Positions 52,566-60,587 of a DNA stretch of 64,000 nt are shown here, piece after piece. The stretch spans positions 1 to 64,000 of the forward strand of contig MHAY01000001.1 of the NCBI GenBank assembly GCA_001804705.1, in the 5' to 3' direction. Position 1 is the stretch's first letter. Every line of letters starts with the position of its first letter. Source of the DNA: Ignavibacteria bacterium RIFOXYC2_FULL_35_21. GTDB lineage: Bacteria; Bacteroidota; Ignavibacteria; Kapaibacteriales; UBA2268. Under the pieces are notes generated by a model that saw nothing but the letters and a program-made list of their open reading frames with translations, did no database searches and was not told the origin of the DNA. The position numbers were made by a program, and so were the translations under genes.

Positions 52566-53852
52566 ATGAAAAAGGTTAAAAATCTTATCGGTATCAGGAA
52601 AAGGATATATGAAATTTATATCAAAATCTATGTCCTTATGCATTTTACAAAAGAAATTGTTACAGGTAAGTTTCCTGTAAAAAATTTCTATAGATTTTTG
52701 AAAAGACTTTTATTCTTTCTTTCCAAGATGAGAGATAATAAATATGTCAAATCTGGCAAATACACAAAAGTCAATTTGTATGTCCCGGCTTTTCCATCAG
52801 AAGCTTTTTTCAAAGCTTGCAGGAAAGTAATGATTGCAGACGAAAAAATGCCCTGCGTTACAGTATTATTATCTGTTACTTCAGCATGCCGGTACAACTG
52901 TGAGCATTGCTATCAAAAGCTTGATTACGGGAAGGACATGGATATTAATATTCTCTGCGAGGTAACAAAACAGCTCGATAATATGGGTGTATCTTTTTTT
53001 AATATAGAGGGCGGAGAACCATTCCTTGTTTTCGACAGACTCGTAAAGCTCTGCAAAGCAGTTAATGTGGGTGAAATTTGGGTTAATTCAACAGGTGACG
53101 GAGTAACATTAGAGAGACTTCTTACTTTAAAGGAAATTGGGGTTAAGGGATTGATGTTTTCTCTTCATTCGGCAGAACCTGAAAAAATCAACTCTTTCAT
53201 GAAAAGCGATAAAGCCTGGTATAATCTGAATAACGGAATTGATTTATGTCACAAGGCAGGACTTAAAGTTGCTGCCAATACATGTATTTTAAAAGATGAT
53301 TATTATAATGGAACATTTGATACAATTCTTAACCTTGCAAAAGATATAGGAGTCTCTATTATCCAATTAATCAAGCCGAAACCCTCAGGCGGCTGGCTTG
53401 GTGCCGAGATTGATAACTTCACAAAAGAAGACTTGGAGTATATTGAGAAATTTGTTTTTATGTATAACAATCATCCGGAATTGATTGATTATCCATTTAT
53501 TGCTGCACAAATTGTTGATGAGAAGAGCGATATGTTTGGCTGTACGGCAGGCGGAACCGATAGGTTTTACATCAATGCAAAAGGGGATGTCCAGCCATGC
53601 GAGTTTCTGAATATTTCTTTTGGCAACATCACATCAGAGGATTTCACAAGCATATACACAAGAATGAGAAATAGCTTTAATGAACCGGGTGACCGTTGGC
53701 TGTGTGAAGTCTGTTCTAACAGCGTCAGGGAAACTGTTGTGGAACATGGTGTAAAGGCTCTGCCATTAAACAAGGAATTGTCATTAAATGTTATAAATAA
53801 TTGGCAGAGAGGAAATGTTCCTGACTTTTATAGAAAAGTTGTTGAATTATAA
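52566..53852 (+). CDS. Radical SAM protein with SPASM-like C-terminus
   Basis: ATG 52566 chosen over TTG 52557; no clear SD. N-terminal ~85 residues are basic with a hydrophobic patch (FYRFLKRLLFFLSK), suggesting membrane association. Radical SAM core: SACRYNCEHCYQ (CxxxCxxC, ~ residues 101-108), GGEP motif in FFNIEGGEPFLVF. A C-terminal SPASM-like part reads FGCTAGGTDRFYINAKGDVQPCEFL and WLCEVCSNS, adding auxiliary-cluster cysteines. 429 residues. No precursor peptide gene is seen, so a lipid or small-molecule substrate is more likely than a RiPP. Confidence 0.87.
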   Translation: MKKVKNLIGIRKRIYEIYIKIYVLMHFTKEIVTGKFPVKNFYRFLKRLLFFLSKMRDNKYVKSGKYTKVNLYVPAFPSEAFFKACRKVMIADEKMPCVTVLLSVTSACRYNCEHCYQKLDYGKDMDINILCEVTKQLDNMGVSFFNIEGGEPFLVFDRLVKLCKAVNVGEIWVNSTGDGVTLERLLTLKEIGVKGLMFSLHSAEPEKINSFMKSDKAWYNLNNGIDLCHKAGLKVAANTCILKDDYYNGTFDTILNLAKDIGVSIIQLIKPKPSGGWLGAEIDNFTKEDLEYIEKFVFMYNNHPELIDYPFIAAQIVDEKSDMFGCTAGGTDRFYINAKGDVQPCEFLNISFGNITSEDFTSIYTRMRNSFNEPGDRWLCEVCSNSVRETVVEHGVKALPLNKELSLNVINNWQRGNVPDFYRKVVEL

Positions 53853-53862
53853 AAATTAAAAT

Positions 53863-54888
53863 ATGAAAACCGGAAATAAATATATTACATTTATCAGGGC
53901 ATATATTAAATCAATGAGATTATATTACTCATTCATTACGGGTATTAGCGGTTTAATAGGTTTATCATTTTATCAGTATCTCGCTTACTCCGGTGATGAC
54001 AAAACATTTTTTGGTTTTAACCATACTATTGAAACACCAACACCTTTGCCGAAATTGTTATTAATTCTTATTATTCTATTTCTCAGTTGGGGAATCAATC
54101 AAATTTATAATGACTATCTTGGATTAAAGGAAGACAGGATTAATGCCCCCGATAGACCAATGGTCTCTGGTGAGCTCAATCCCCTGGCAGCTGTTTTTGT
54201 TTCAACTATGCTGATGATAATAGCATTTTGCTTAACATGGTTTTTCCTCGAAACCGAAGCAATCATCCCATTGATTATTGGAGTTGGTTTAAATATCCTT
54301 TATGAATATGCCAAGGGCTATGGTTTATGGGGAAACATAATTTTCGGTTTCATGATTTCTACTTGTAGCATGTATGGTTTTCTTGCATCAGGAAAATCAG
54401 ACATATCATTGTTTTCATTAAGCCAGATTCTGCTGATAGTTTACATAGCTTTAATAAATGGCTTGATGACGTTCTATACATATTTTAAGGATTATGAAGG
54501 CGATAAAGCTGTTGGTAAAAAGACCATCATCGTCAGGATGGGATTGGTTAAATCGCAGAAATTATCCATCATAGCATCATTTCTTCCCTTAGCTGTATTC
54601 TTAATTTTTTATTACGGTATCGGAGCTTGGCATTTCGAGTTAAACGGTATTTTTCTTGTTTTAGGCCTTTTGGCTACAGGCTTGCAGATATGGACCGGTT
54701 ATCTTTATTTTATTAATCCGAAAGGAGAAATGACATATTTTTCTCTGGCTATGAATTTCAGAGCATGCACATGTTCGGAATCGGCATTGATTTCCGTATT
54801 TAATCCTGCTTTGGGTGTTGTTCTGTTCCTTATGTCATATTTCTTTATTGGTTTTCTTTTTAATTTTCATGTTAATAGAAAGGGTTAA
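53863..54888 (+). CDS. UbiA-family prenyltransferase
   Basis: Integral membrane prenyltransferase, ~8-9 TMs, 341 residues. First Asp-rich motif NDYLGLKEDRINAPDRPMVSGEL and second motif KDYEGDKAVGKKT bind the Mg2+-diphosphate of the prenyl donor. The RPxxSG string after motif 1 recalls lipid-type UbiA enzymes (for example the DGGGP synthase branch) as well as quinone enzymes; the acceptor is not predictable. It has an unusual loop between TM1 and TM2 (GDDKTFFGFNHTIETPTPLP). Within the operon it suggests that the product is prenylated. Confidence 0.88.
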   Translation: MKTGNKYITFIRAYIKSMRLYYSFITGISGLIGLSFYQYLAYSGDDKTFFGFNHTIETPTPLPKLLLILIILFLSWGINQIYNDYLGLKEDRINAPDRPMVSGELNPLAAVFVSTMLMIIAFCLTWFFLETEAIIPLIIGVGLNILYEYAKGYGLWGNIIFGFMISTCSMYGFLASGKSDISLFSLSQILLIVYIALINGLMTFYTYFKDYEGDKAVGKKTIIVRMGLVKSQKLSIIASFLPLAVFLIFYYGIGAWHFELNGIFLVLGLLATGLQIWTGYLYFINPKGEMTYFSLAMNFRACTCSESALISVFNPALGVVLFLMSYFFIGFLFNFHVNRKG

Positions 54889-54890
54889 CT

Positions 54891-56105
54891 GTGACTAACT
54901 TGCTCTTCAGTGGAAAAAATATCGGTAAGCTGCATCTGAAAAACCGGATAATACGTTCAGCCACCTACGAAGGCGCCAGCGACCGTTATGGATTTCCGGC
55001 TAAGAAGTATTTGACTATTTATGAAACCCTGGCAAAATATGACGTTGGAATGATTATCACAGGCTTTTCTTATGTCTCGAAACAAGGGAAAGCAATGCAG
55101 ACAGCTCAATCCGGCATTGATTCCGCAGAGAAAATTAAGTATTTCCGTGATGTTACAAATGCAGTCCATAATTATAATTGTCCTATTATTTTGCAATTAG
55201 CTCACACCGGCAGGCAAACCTTAGAAATTGAAACAGGAACAACCCCGGTTTCAAGCACAACGAAAAAATCAATCTATTTCAGAGAAAAACCTAAGCTTAT
55301 AACTCCGGAAGAAATAAAGGAAGTCATAACTCAATTTACCAACTCTTCAATTTATGCTAAAGAAAGTGGATTCGACGGTGTTCAGCTTCATGCTGGGCAT
55401 GGCTATCTTCTTCATCAGTTTTTATTACCTGAAACCAATAAACTATCTAACGAATTTGGTATTGATAAATCAACAGGATTCGGAACAAAAATTATTGATG
55501 TTATTATAGATAATATCAAAGAGAAATGCGGAAATGATTTCCCGGTGCTTATCAAAATCAGCGGGAACCATGATATTTCGAATAATTATCATAGTGATAA
55601 GTTTGAAAATCTTATAGCCTTTTTAGATTCAAAGCGGTTTTCTGCCATCGAAATCAGTTATGGTACGATGGATTACCCTCTTAATATTTTTAGGGGGAAC
55701 CTGAACCTCGATACTGTTTATAGATATAATCCGATTTACAAAACCGACAGCAAAATCAAAAGATTTCTTTCTGAACAGTATATTCAAAGAATCATTCAGC
55801 CAAAATTTAAGAAATTTACCCGGATGTATAATCTCAGTTTTGCCGAAAGAGCTAAGAAACTAACTGATATACCAATAATCTCCGTTGGTGGTTTCAGGTC
55901 GGGAAATGAAATTGAATTTGCCATTTCAAAAGGTAAAGCGGATTTTGTCAGTCTTTCAAGGCCCTTTATTTGTGAACCCGATTTTGTAATAAAACTGAAA
56001 AATTCCGGGATTAACTATGAATCTAAATGTAAAAATTGCAATGAATGTGTTTTTATGTGTGACTCAGGTAAAGTCACTGCTTGTTATACAAATAATAAAA
56101 ATTAA
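54891..56105 (+). CDS. NADH:flavin oxidoreductase (old yellow enzyme family)
   Basis: GTG start at 54891 with AAAGGG 6-7 nt upstream. FMN TIM-barrel: LHLKNRIIRSATYEG, IILQLAHTGRQT, active-site region DGVQLHAGHGYLLHQFLLPETN, and FVSLSRPFICEPD. The C-terminal CKNCNECVFMC...TAC resembles the [4Fe-4S] motif region of the 2,4-dienoyl-CoA reductase branch, but the large FAD/NAD domain of that branch is absent (404 residues). Likely reduces an activated C=C bond in the pathway. Confidence 0.88.
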   Translation: MTNLLFSGKNIGKLHLKNRIIRSATYEGASDRYGFPAKKYLTIYETLAKYDVGMIITGFSYVSKQGKAMQTAQSGIDSAEKIKYFRDVTNAVHNYNCPIILQLAHTGRQTLEIETGTTPVSSTTKKSIYFREKPKLITPEEIKEVITQFTNSSIYAKESGFDGVQLHAGHGYLLHQFLLPETNKLSNEFGIDKSTGFGTKIIDVIIDNIKEKCGNDFPVLIKISGNHDISNNYHSDKFENLIAFLDSKRFSAIEISYGTMDYPLNIFRGNLNLDTVYRYNPIYKTDSKIKRFLSEQYIQRIIQPKFKKFTRMYNLSFAERAKKLTDIPIISVGGFRSGNEIEFAISKGKADFVSLSRPFICEPDFVIKLKNSGINYESKCKNCNECVFMCDSGKVTACYTNNKN

Positions 56106-56125
56106 TTTTTTAAGGAGTATTAATC

Positions 56126-57307
56126 ATGATGAATCCTGAAAATAATCTGAAAGACAGAGTAGAATACGATGATTCTGTTCTGACAAATATCGGATATAAT
56201 CCTTATTATTTATCGATTAATAGTGAACAGTCCGATATGATAACCGTTAACGGCAGAAAAATGATAAACCTTGCAACAAATAACTATCTTGGTTTATCTA
56301 ATGATGAAAGAATCAAATCTGCTTATATTGACGCTATTAATAAATATGGAATATCCATGTGCGCTACTCCCATTGCAGGTGGGTATACTGAACTATTTGA
56401 AACAACACAGAAAAAACTGTCCCGTTTTATCGGTGTCGAAAACGTGCTTGTCTATCCATCCTGCTACCAGGCAAATAATGGTATTTTCCAGGCAGTTGCT
56501 CGTAAGGAAGATTTAATTCTTTTTGACAGGTATGCTCATTCTTCGCTAATTCAGGGAATAAAAAGTGTTGGATGCAAAATGCTTCCCTTCAGCCATAACA
56601 ATGTTGAATGTCTTGAGTATCTTCTTAATAAATCAACAAATTTTGCGAAAGTATTTGTTGTAACCGAATCGGTTTTTTCTACTGAAGGGGCAATAGCACC
56701 TTTCAGAGAAATTTATGATTTATGCAAAAAATACGATGCAATTCCGGTTGTTGATGACTCACATGGAATAGGTGTTATCGGTAAAAACGGAAGAGGAATA
56801 CTTACTTTTTCTGGAATTGAAAATTATGAAGGGATTTATACATCTTCGCTTGGGAAAGCTTTGGCTAATAATTGTGGTGTTGTAGGAGGCAGTAAGGAAC
56901 TTATCAGCTTTTTGAGTTTTTTCAGCTCCCATCTGATTTATTCTACTGCTGTTTCACCGGCTGTTTTGGCTGGTATTAACAAGACAATAGAAATAGTAGA
57001 AGAAGAATATTACTCACTTGCAAAGACAATCTACACTTATTCACAGGAGATTAAATCGTCCCTGATTGAAAATGGGTTTAAAGTTTCTGACAGCAAAGCA
57101 CCGATTAATTCGATTATAGCCGGAACATCTGACAAAACTGTTGATTTGGCAAAACAATTATTTCTGAAGGATGTTTTATCAACACCGTTTATTTTCCCAT
57201 CCGTTCCCAAAAATGACGGCAGAATAAGGCTGATTGCCGGTGCAAATCTTAAAGAATGCACTATTGACAGGGTGCTGGAGCTATTTAAAAATATCAGGTT
57301 AAACTGA
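56126..57307 (+). CDS. Alpha-oxoamine synthase family PLP enzyme (AONS/KBL/SPT-like)
   Basis: Decarboxylative condensation of an amino acid with an acyl thioester is expected. INLATNNYLGLSNDERIKSA, DRYAHSSLIQGIKS, TESVFSTEGAIAPFREI, VVDDSHGIGVIGKNGRG and PLP-lysine SSLGKALANNCGVVGG are all present. 393 residues. The lysine neighbourhood SSLGKALANN is nearer to KBL/AONS than to classical serine palmitoyltransferase (FSKSFAS), so it should not be called SPT without a tree. No biotin genes are nearby. SD AAGGAG before ATG 56126; the lipid kinase gene begins one base after its stop. Confidence 0.88.
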   Translation: MMNPENNLKDRVEYDDSVLTNIGYNPYYLSINSEQSDMITVNGRKMINLATNNYLGLSNDERIKSAYIDAINKYGISMCATPIAGGYTELFETTQKKLSRFIGVENVLVYPSCYQANNGIFQAVARKEDLILFDRYAHSSLIQGIKSVGCKMLPFSHNNVECLEYLLNKSTNFAKVFVVTESVFSTEGAIAPFREIYDLCKKYDAIPVVDDSHGIGVIGKNGRGILTFSGIENYEGIYTSSLGKALANNCGVVGGSKELISFLSFFSSHLIYSTAVSPAVLAGINKTIEIVEEEYYSLAKTIYTYSQEIKSSLIENGFKVSDSKAPINSIIAGTSDKTVDLAKQLFLKDVLSTPFIFPSVPKNDGRIRLIAGANLKECTIDRVLELFKNIRLN

Positions 57308-57308
57308 G

Positions 57309-58241
57309 ATGAAAACCTTATTAATAATAAATCCATATTCAAGAAGTGGTAAATCTGCGAAACTTGCAAATATTTGTACGAAATATCTTAGAGAACGGAA
57401 TTTCGGATTTGAAACTACGGAATTAAAGAATTTTGATGATGCGTTCAAATTTTCTCAGGAAGCAAATCTATCCGGATATAATAATATAATTGCCCTTGGT
57501 GGAGACGGAACTATTAATAAGGTTTTAAACGGATTTTATGATTCGGATGGTAATAGAATTTCAGATGCTAATTTTGGTGTAATCTATACAGGTACGAGTC
57601 CTGATTTTTGTAAAAGTTATGGCATACCTACAAATATAATCAAAGCAACTGATGCTTTAATAAATCAAAGAGTCAGGGAAATACCGATTGGAATGATAAA
57701 ATTTAGAATAAGCCTGGATTCCAATAAATTTACTACTAATTACTTTGCATGCTGTGCAAATATCGGTTTGGGAGCCTCTCTTGCAAGAAAGGCTAATTCA
57801 GGTGTCAGGAAGTATTTTGGTGATTTCGCCGGAACACTTATCTCTTTGCTGCAATTGCTGAGCAAATACAGGGGAACAAATTATTCATTCATAAGAGATG
57901 GGGTGGAATCAAATCAACAGAACGTGATTAATATTTCTATTGGAATAACAAATTATATCGCTTCGGGAATTAAAGTAAGCAGAAAAAAGGATCTGGAAGA
58001 TTCGGAAATGTATCTGCTAACTACTGCAAATATAAGATTGTCAAATGTTCTTAAATTATTATATCGCGTTTATTCAGGCAAAGAATTTCAAAATTCGGAT
58101 TTTCTTTTTTTAAATTATGCTGAAAAGATTGAGATTCAGCAGAACTATATTCATCCTGATATTGAATTCGATGGTGATCCGGCGGGATTCCTTCCCTGCA
58201 GCATCGAAATGGCTAAGGATAAATTAAAGATTATTTATTAA
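57309..58241 (+). CDS. Diacylglycerol kinase-like (DAGK_cat) lipid kinase
   Basis: 310 residues. LLIINPYSRSGKSAKLA, catalytic-domain motif NIIALGGDGTINKVLNGF, GVIYTGTSPDFCKSYGIP (the usual GTxNDxA replaced by TSPDFCKS), and C-terminal EFDGDPAGFLPCSIEM. The family phosphorylates lipid alcohols such as diacylglycerol, sphingosine or ceramide with ATP. Together with the alpha-oxoamine synthase this pairing is seen in bacterial sphingolipid loci, but no ceramide synthase or acyl carrier protein is present here. Last biosynthetic gene. Confidence 0.85.
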   Translation: MKTLLIINPYSRSGKSAKLANICTKYLRERNFGFETTELKNFDDAFKFSQEANLSGYNNIIALGGDGTINKVLNGFYDSDGNRISDANFGVIYTGTSPDFCKSYGIPTNIIKATDALINQRVREIPIGMIKFRISLDSNKFTTNYFACCANIGLGASLARKANSGVRKYFGDFAGTLISLLQLLSKYRGTNYSFIRDGVESNQQNVINISIGITNYIASGIKVSRKKDLEDSEMYLLTTANIRLSNVLKLLYRVYSGKEFQNSDFLFLNYAEKIEIQQNYIHPDIEFDGDPAGFLPCSIEMAKDKLKIIY

Positions 58242-58256
58242 CTGTGTAATTGAATT

Positions 58257-59252
58257 ATGGTTGTATTGAAAAATAAAATATTCATTTTACTTATTATAGA
58301 TTTTATTCTATTGGTACTGGCTTTTTTTAATTGTATATTATTATGGAACAAAGCAGGACTCCCACAAGAATACAAATCAAATATCAATAGCTTCTCCTTT
58401 GATGTGAGGCATATAAATAAAGGTGAAAGAATTATCGAATTTGACGGAAAGGCCATGGATAAATCCGTGCTAATTGATTTCCATTTAATGCACCATAAAA
58501 TTAATGATACCGTAAATATCAAGTCCATAAGAAATGAGAAAATCTTTGAAAAAAAAGTTATCCTACCTGAACATTATAAGAGAACTGACCTTATCATTCT
58601 TATAATTGTAACATTACTTTACTTTTTCACAGGTATATATATTCTGATTAAATATAGGTCATCAGAATTTGCAATAGTCATTCATATGCTTTCAATTTGT
58701 ACTGCAGTAATGCTAATATACGATTGGGGAGATTTGACGACTTATAGTAAAATATTAAATTTTATAATCATGGCAATTTATGAAATAGGTATTTTTATGG
58801 TACCTACTTTATTCCTGCACTTCAGTTTTAATTATCCGGCTTACAGATCTAAAGTCAGGCTTGTACTCCTAGTTCCATTTTATTTTATGAGCTTTGTTTG
58901 TATCATCATTACTTTAATAAATCTTTCAAGAATAATATTTTTCAATATTGCAATTGAAAAAACTTACTTCCTGCAATTTTACACATATATAGCAGATATT
59001 TTTTTGGTAATAGGGTTAATTCTGACGGTAGCCAAGCTGGAACATTCAGCCTTAACAATAACGGGCGCACTTTCCAGAAAGCAAATTTACTGGGCTTTGC
59101 TTGGTATTTCTTTCGGACCCTTAGTTTATGTATTTCTCTATCTGATTCCGCGATTGTTGCTTGGTTTTGAACTGGTAAGTGAGGTATTTCTGGATTTAAC
59201 AATTATTGTTGCACCAATTATGTTATTAATTTCTGTTTCGAGGAGAAAATAG
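58257..59252 (+). CDS. Kinase-less paralogue of the PDZ-7TM sensor
   Basis: 331 residues: TM1 (IFILLIIDFILLVLAFF), a PDZ-like periplasmic segment (HINKGERIIEFDGKAMDK), then seven to eight TMs ending SVSRRK. It aligns along its whole length with the N-terminal half of the histidine kinase at 60588: WGDLTTYSKILNF vs WGDMSVFDIKLNF, IYEIGIFMVPTLFLHFSF vs IYEVSIFSTPIILVHFSF, RKQIYWALLGISFGPLVYVF vs RQKLLWIILGFCFGPSVYVL. It stops where the kinase goes on to GAF, HisKA and HATPase. It starts 15 nt after the lipid kinase gene, so it is part of the biosynthetic operon. Confidence 0.82.
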   Translation: MVVLKNKIFILLIIDFILLVLAFFNCILLWNKAGLPQEYKSNINSFSFDVRHINKGERIIEFDGKAMDKSVLIDFHLMHHKINDTVNIKSIRNEKIFEKKVILPEHYKRTDLIILIIVTLLYFFTGIYILIKYRSSEFAIVIHMLSICTAVMLIYDWGDLTTYSKILNFIIMAIYEIGIFMVPTLFLHFSFNYPAYRSKVRLVLLVPFYFMSFVCIIITLINLSRIIFFNIAIEKTYFLQFYTYIADIFLVIGLILTVAKLEHSALTITGALSRKQIYWALLGISFGPLVYVFLYLIPRLLLGFELVSEVFLDLTIIVAPIMLLISVSRRK

Positions 59253-59439
59253 ATGAAAAAGAATGTCAACAATATATACTCTAATTTACAAACTGAGCAA
59301 TTGGGTTATGTCTATCGTTTTAATGAATGAGGACCGTTAATTAGGATGTGAAGGTGCAGAGTTCGGGTATGTAGTTATGAACAAAAAGATTAACTTTTTA
59401 TTTGTAAATTTAAACTGATATTATTTTTCAAATGAATCT

Positions 59440-60522
59440 ATGAAACTAAAAATATATATTATTATATTATTATCATACGCTACTTTCATAACTGCTGAAG
59501 GAGCAAACGACACTATCGCGGCAACTAAACTAGATGTTTTTCCTTTTGTCCTCTACGACACTGATATTGGCTTCGGTGCAGGAGTGAAAGGATATTATTT
59601 CAATCCATTTGAACAAAACGAGTCATTCGATATATTGCTTTTTGCCAGTACCAAGGGTGAGAGGCGTATTGCGTTTGGATTTTCAGAGCCTGATTATCAA
59701 TACAGACAAAGGAAGATTTATGATTTTGCGTTTGATTTGTTAGTTGACTATGATTTATTGATTCAAAACAACTTTTTTGGAATAGGTAACCAAGCAAAAT
59801 TTGAAGATAGGGAGTATTATTCCCGCGAGCCGCTTGAAATCAGTATGACTGCGAGCAGAGCTTTCTCACCATATTTTATCGCCTCATCAGGTTTAAGGTA
59901 CAAGACAATTGCAAATAATAACCTCGGTGAAAACAGCAAATTGAAATCAACGGGCAATGCGTTGAACACATCACGTATTAATGCAACTTCATTCTTTATT
60001 AATGCCAGGTATGACACAAAGAACAGTTTTATTAATCCCAGCGAAGGTGTTTTTATAAAAGGGGAAATAGAGTATATACCTAATATTATTATCAATAATG
60101 TAAATTATGTAAAGATATATTCGGATTTACAGTATTATTACACAATACATTTTATAAAAACAATATTTGCAACACGGATGAAAATTGAAAGTCTGATAGG
60201 TTACAATTTGCCCGTTCAGGTTTTATTGCCCGTTGGAGGCAATAGAACTGTCCGTGGAGAACCACAAGACCGTTTTTTGGATATGAGCTCGGCTGTTTTT
60301 AATGCTGAACTAAGATACCCCATTTATTGGCGGTTTGGCGGAATAATCGGATTTGATGCAGGTAAAGTATGGCATTCAATTGATAAAATGGATTTTGCAA
60401 GATGGGTATTAAGTCCAGCTTTGGGATTGAGGTTTTATTTCGATACGTTTGTAGTTAGGTTTGACGCAGGATTTAGCAGAGAATATACAGGATTCTATTT
60501 TAATGTCGAGCATATATTTTAA
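59440..60522 (+). CDS. Omp85/BamA-like surface antigen outer-membrane barrel, no POTRA
   Basis: Signal peptide (LKIYIIILLSYATFITAEG). The mature part is all transmembrane beta strands: FPFVLYDTDIGFGAGVKGYYF, KNSFINPSEGVFIKGE, VGGNRTVRGEPQDRF (the conserved VRG loop motif), NAELRYPIYWRFGGIIGFDAGKVW and the terminal FYFNVEHIF ending in Phe. 360 residues, just the 16-strand C-terminal domain of the Omp85 superfamily with no POTRA repeats. May export or anchor a lipid or protein product of the neighbouring operon; that is inference. Confidence 0.82.
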   Translation: MKLKIYIIILLSYATFITAEGANDTIAATKLDVFPFVLYDTDIGFGAGVKGYYFNPFEQNESFDILLFASTKGERRIAFGFSEPDYQYRQRKIYDFAFDLLVDYDLLIQNNFFGIGNQAKFEDREYYSREPLEISMTASRAFSPYFIASSGLRYKTIANNNLGENSKLKSTGNALNTSRINATSFFINARYDTKNSFINPSEGVFIKGEIEYIPNIIINNVNYVKIYSDLQYYYTIHFIKTIFATRMKIESLIGYNLPVQVLLPVGGNRTVRGEPQDRFLDMSSAVFNAELRYPIYWRFGGIIGFDAGKVWHSIDKMDFARWVLSPALGLRFYFDTFVVRFDAGFSREYTGFYFNVEHIF

Positions 60523-60587
60523 CACTTGAATATTTGATTCTTATTCAACCGTGTTAAGAAACGGGCAAAAATAAAACTCAAAAGAGA

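Noticed and set aside
56126-58241. Classical bacterial sphingolipid locus
   Set aside because: PLP-lysine context is KBL/AONS-like, and neither ceramide synthase nor acyl carrier protein is adjacent; kept only as one hypothesis.
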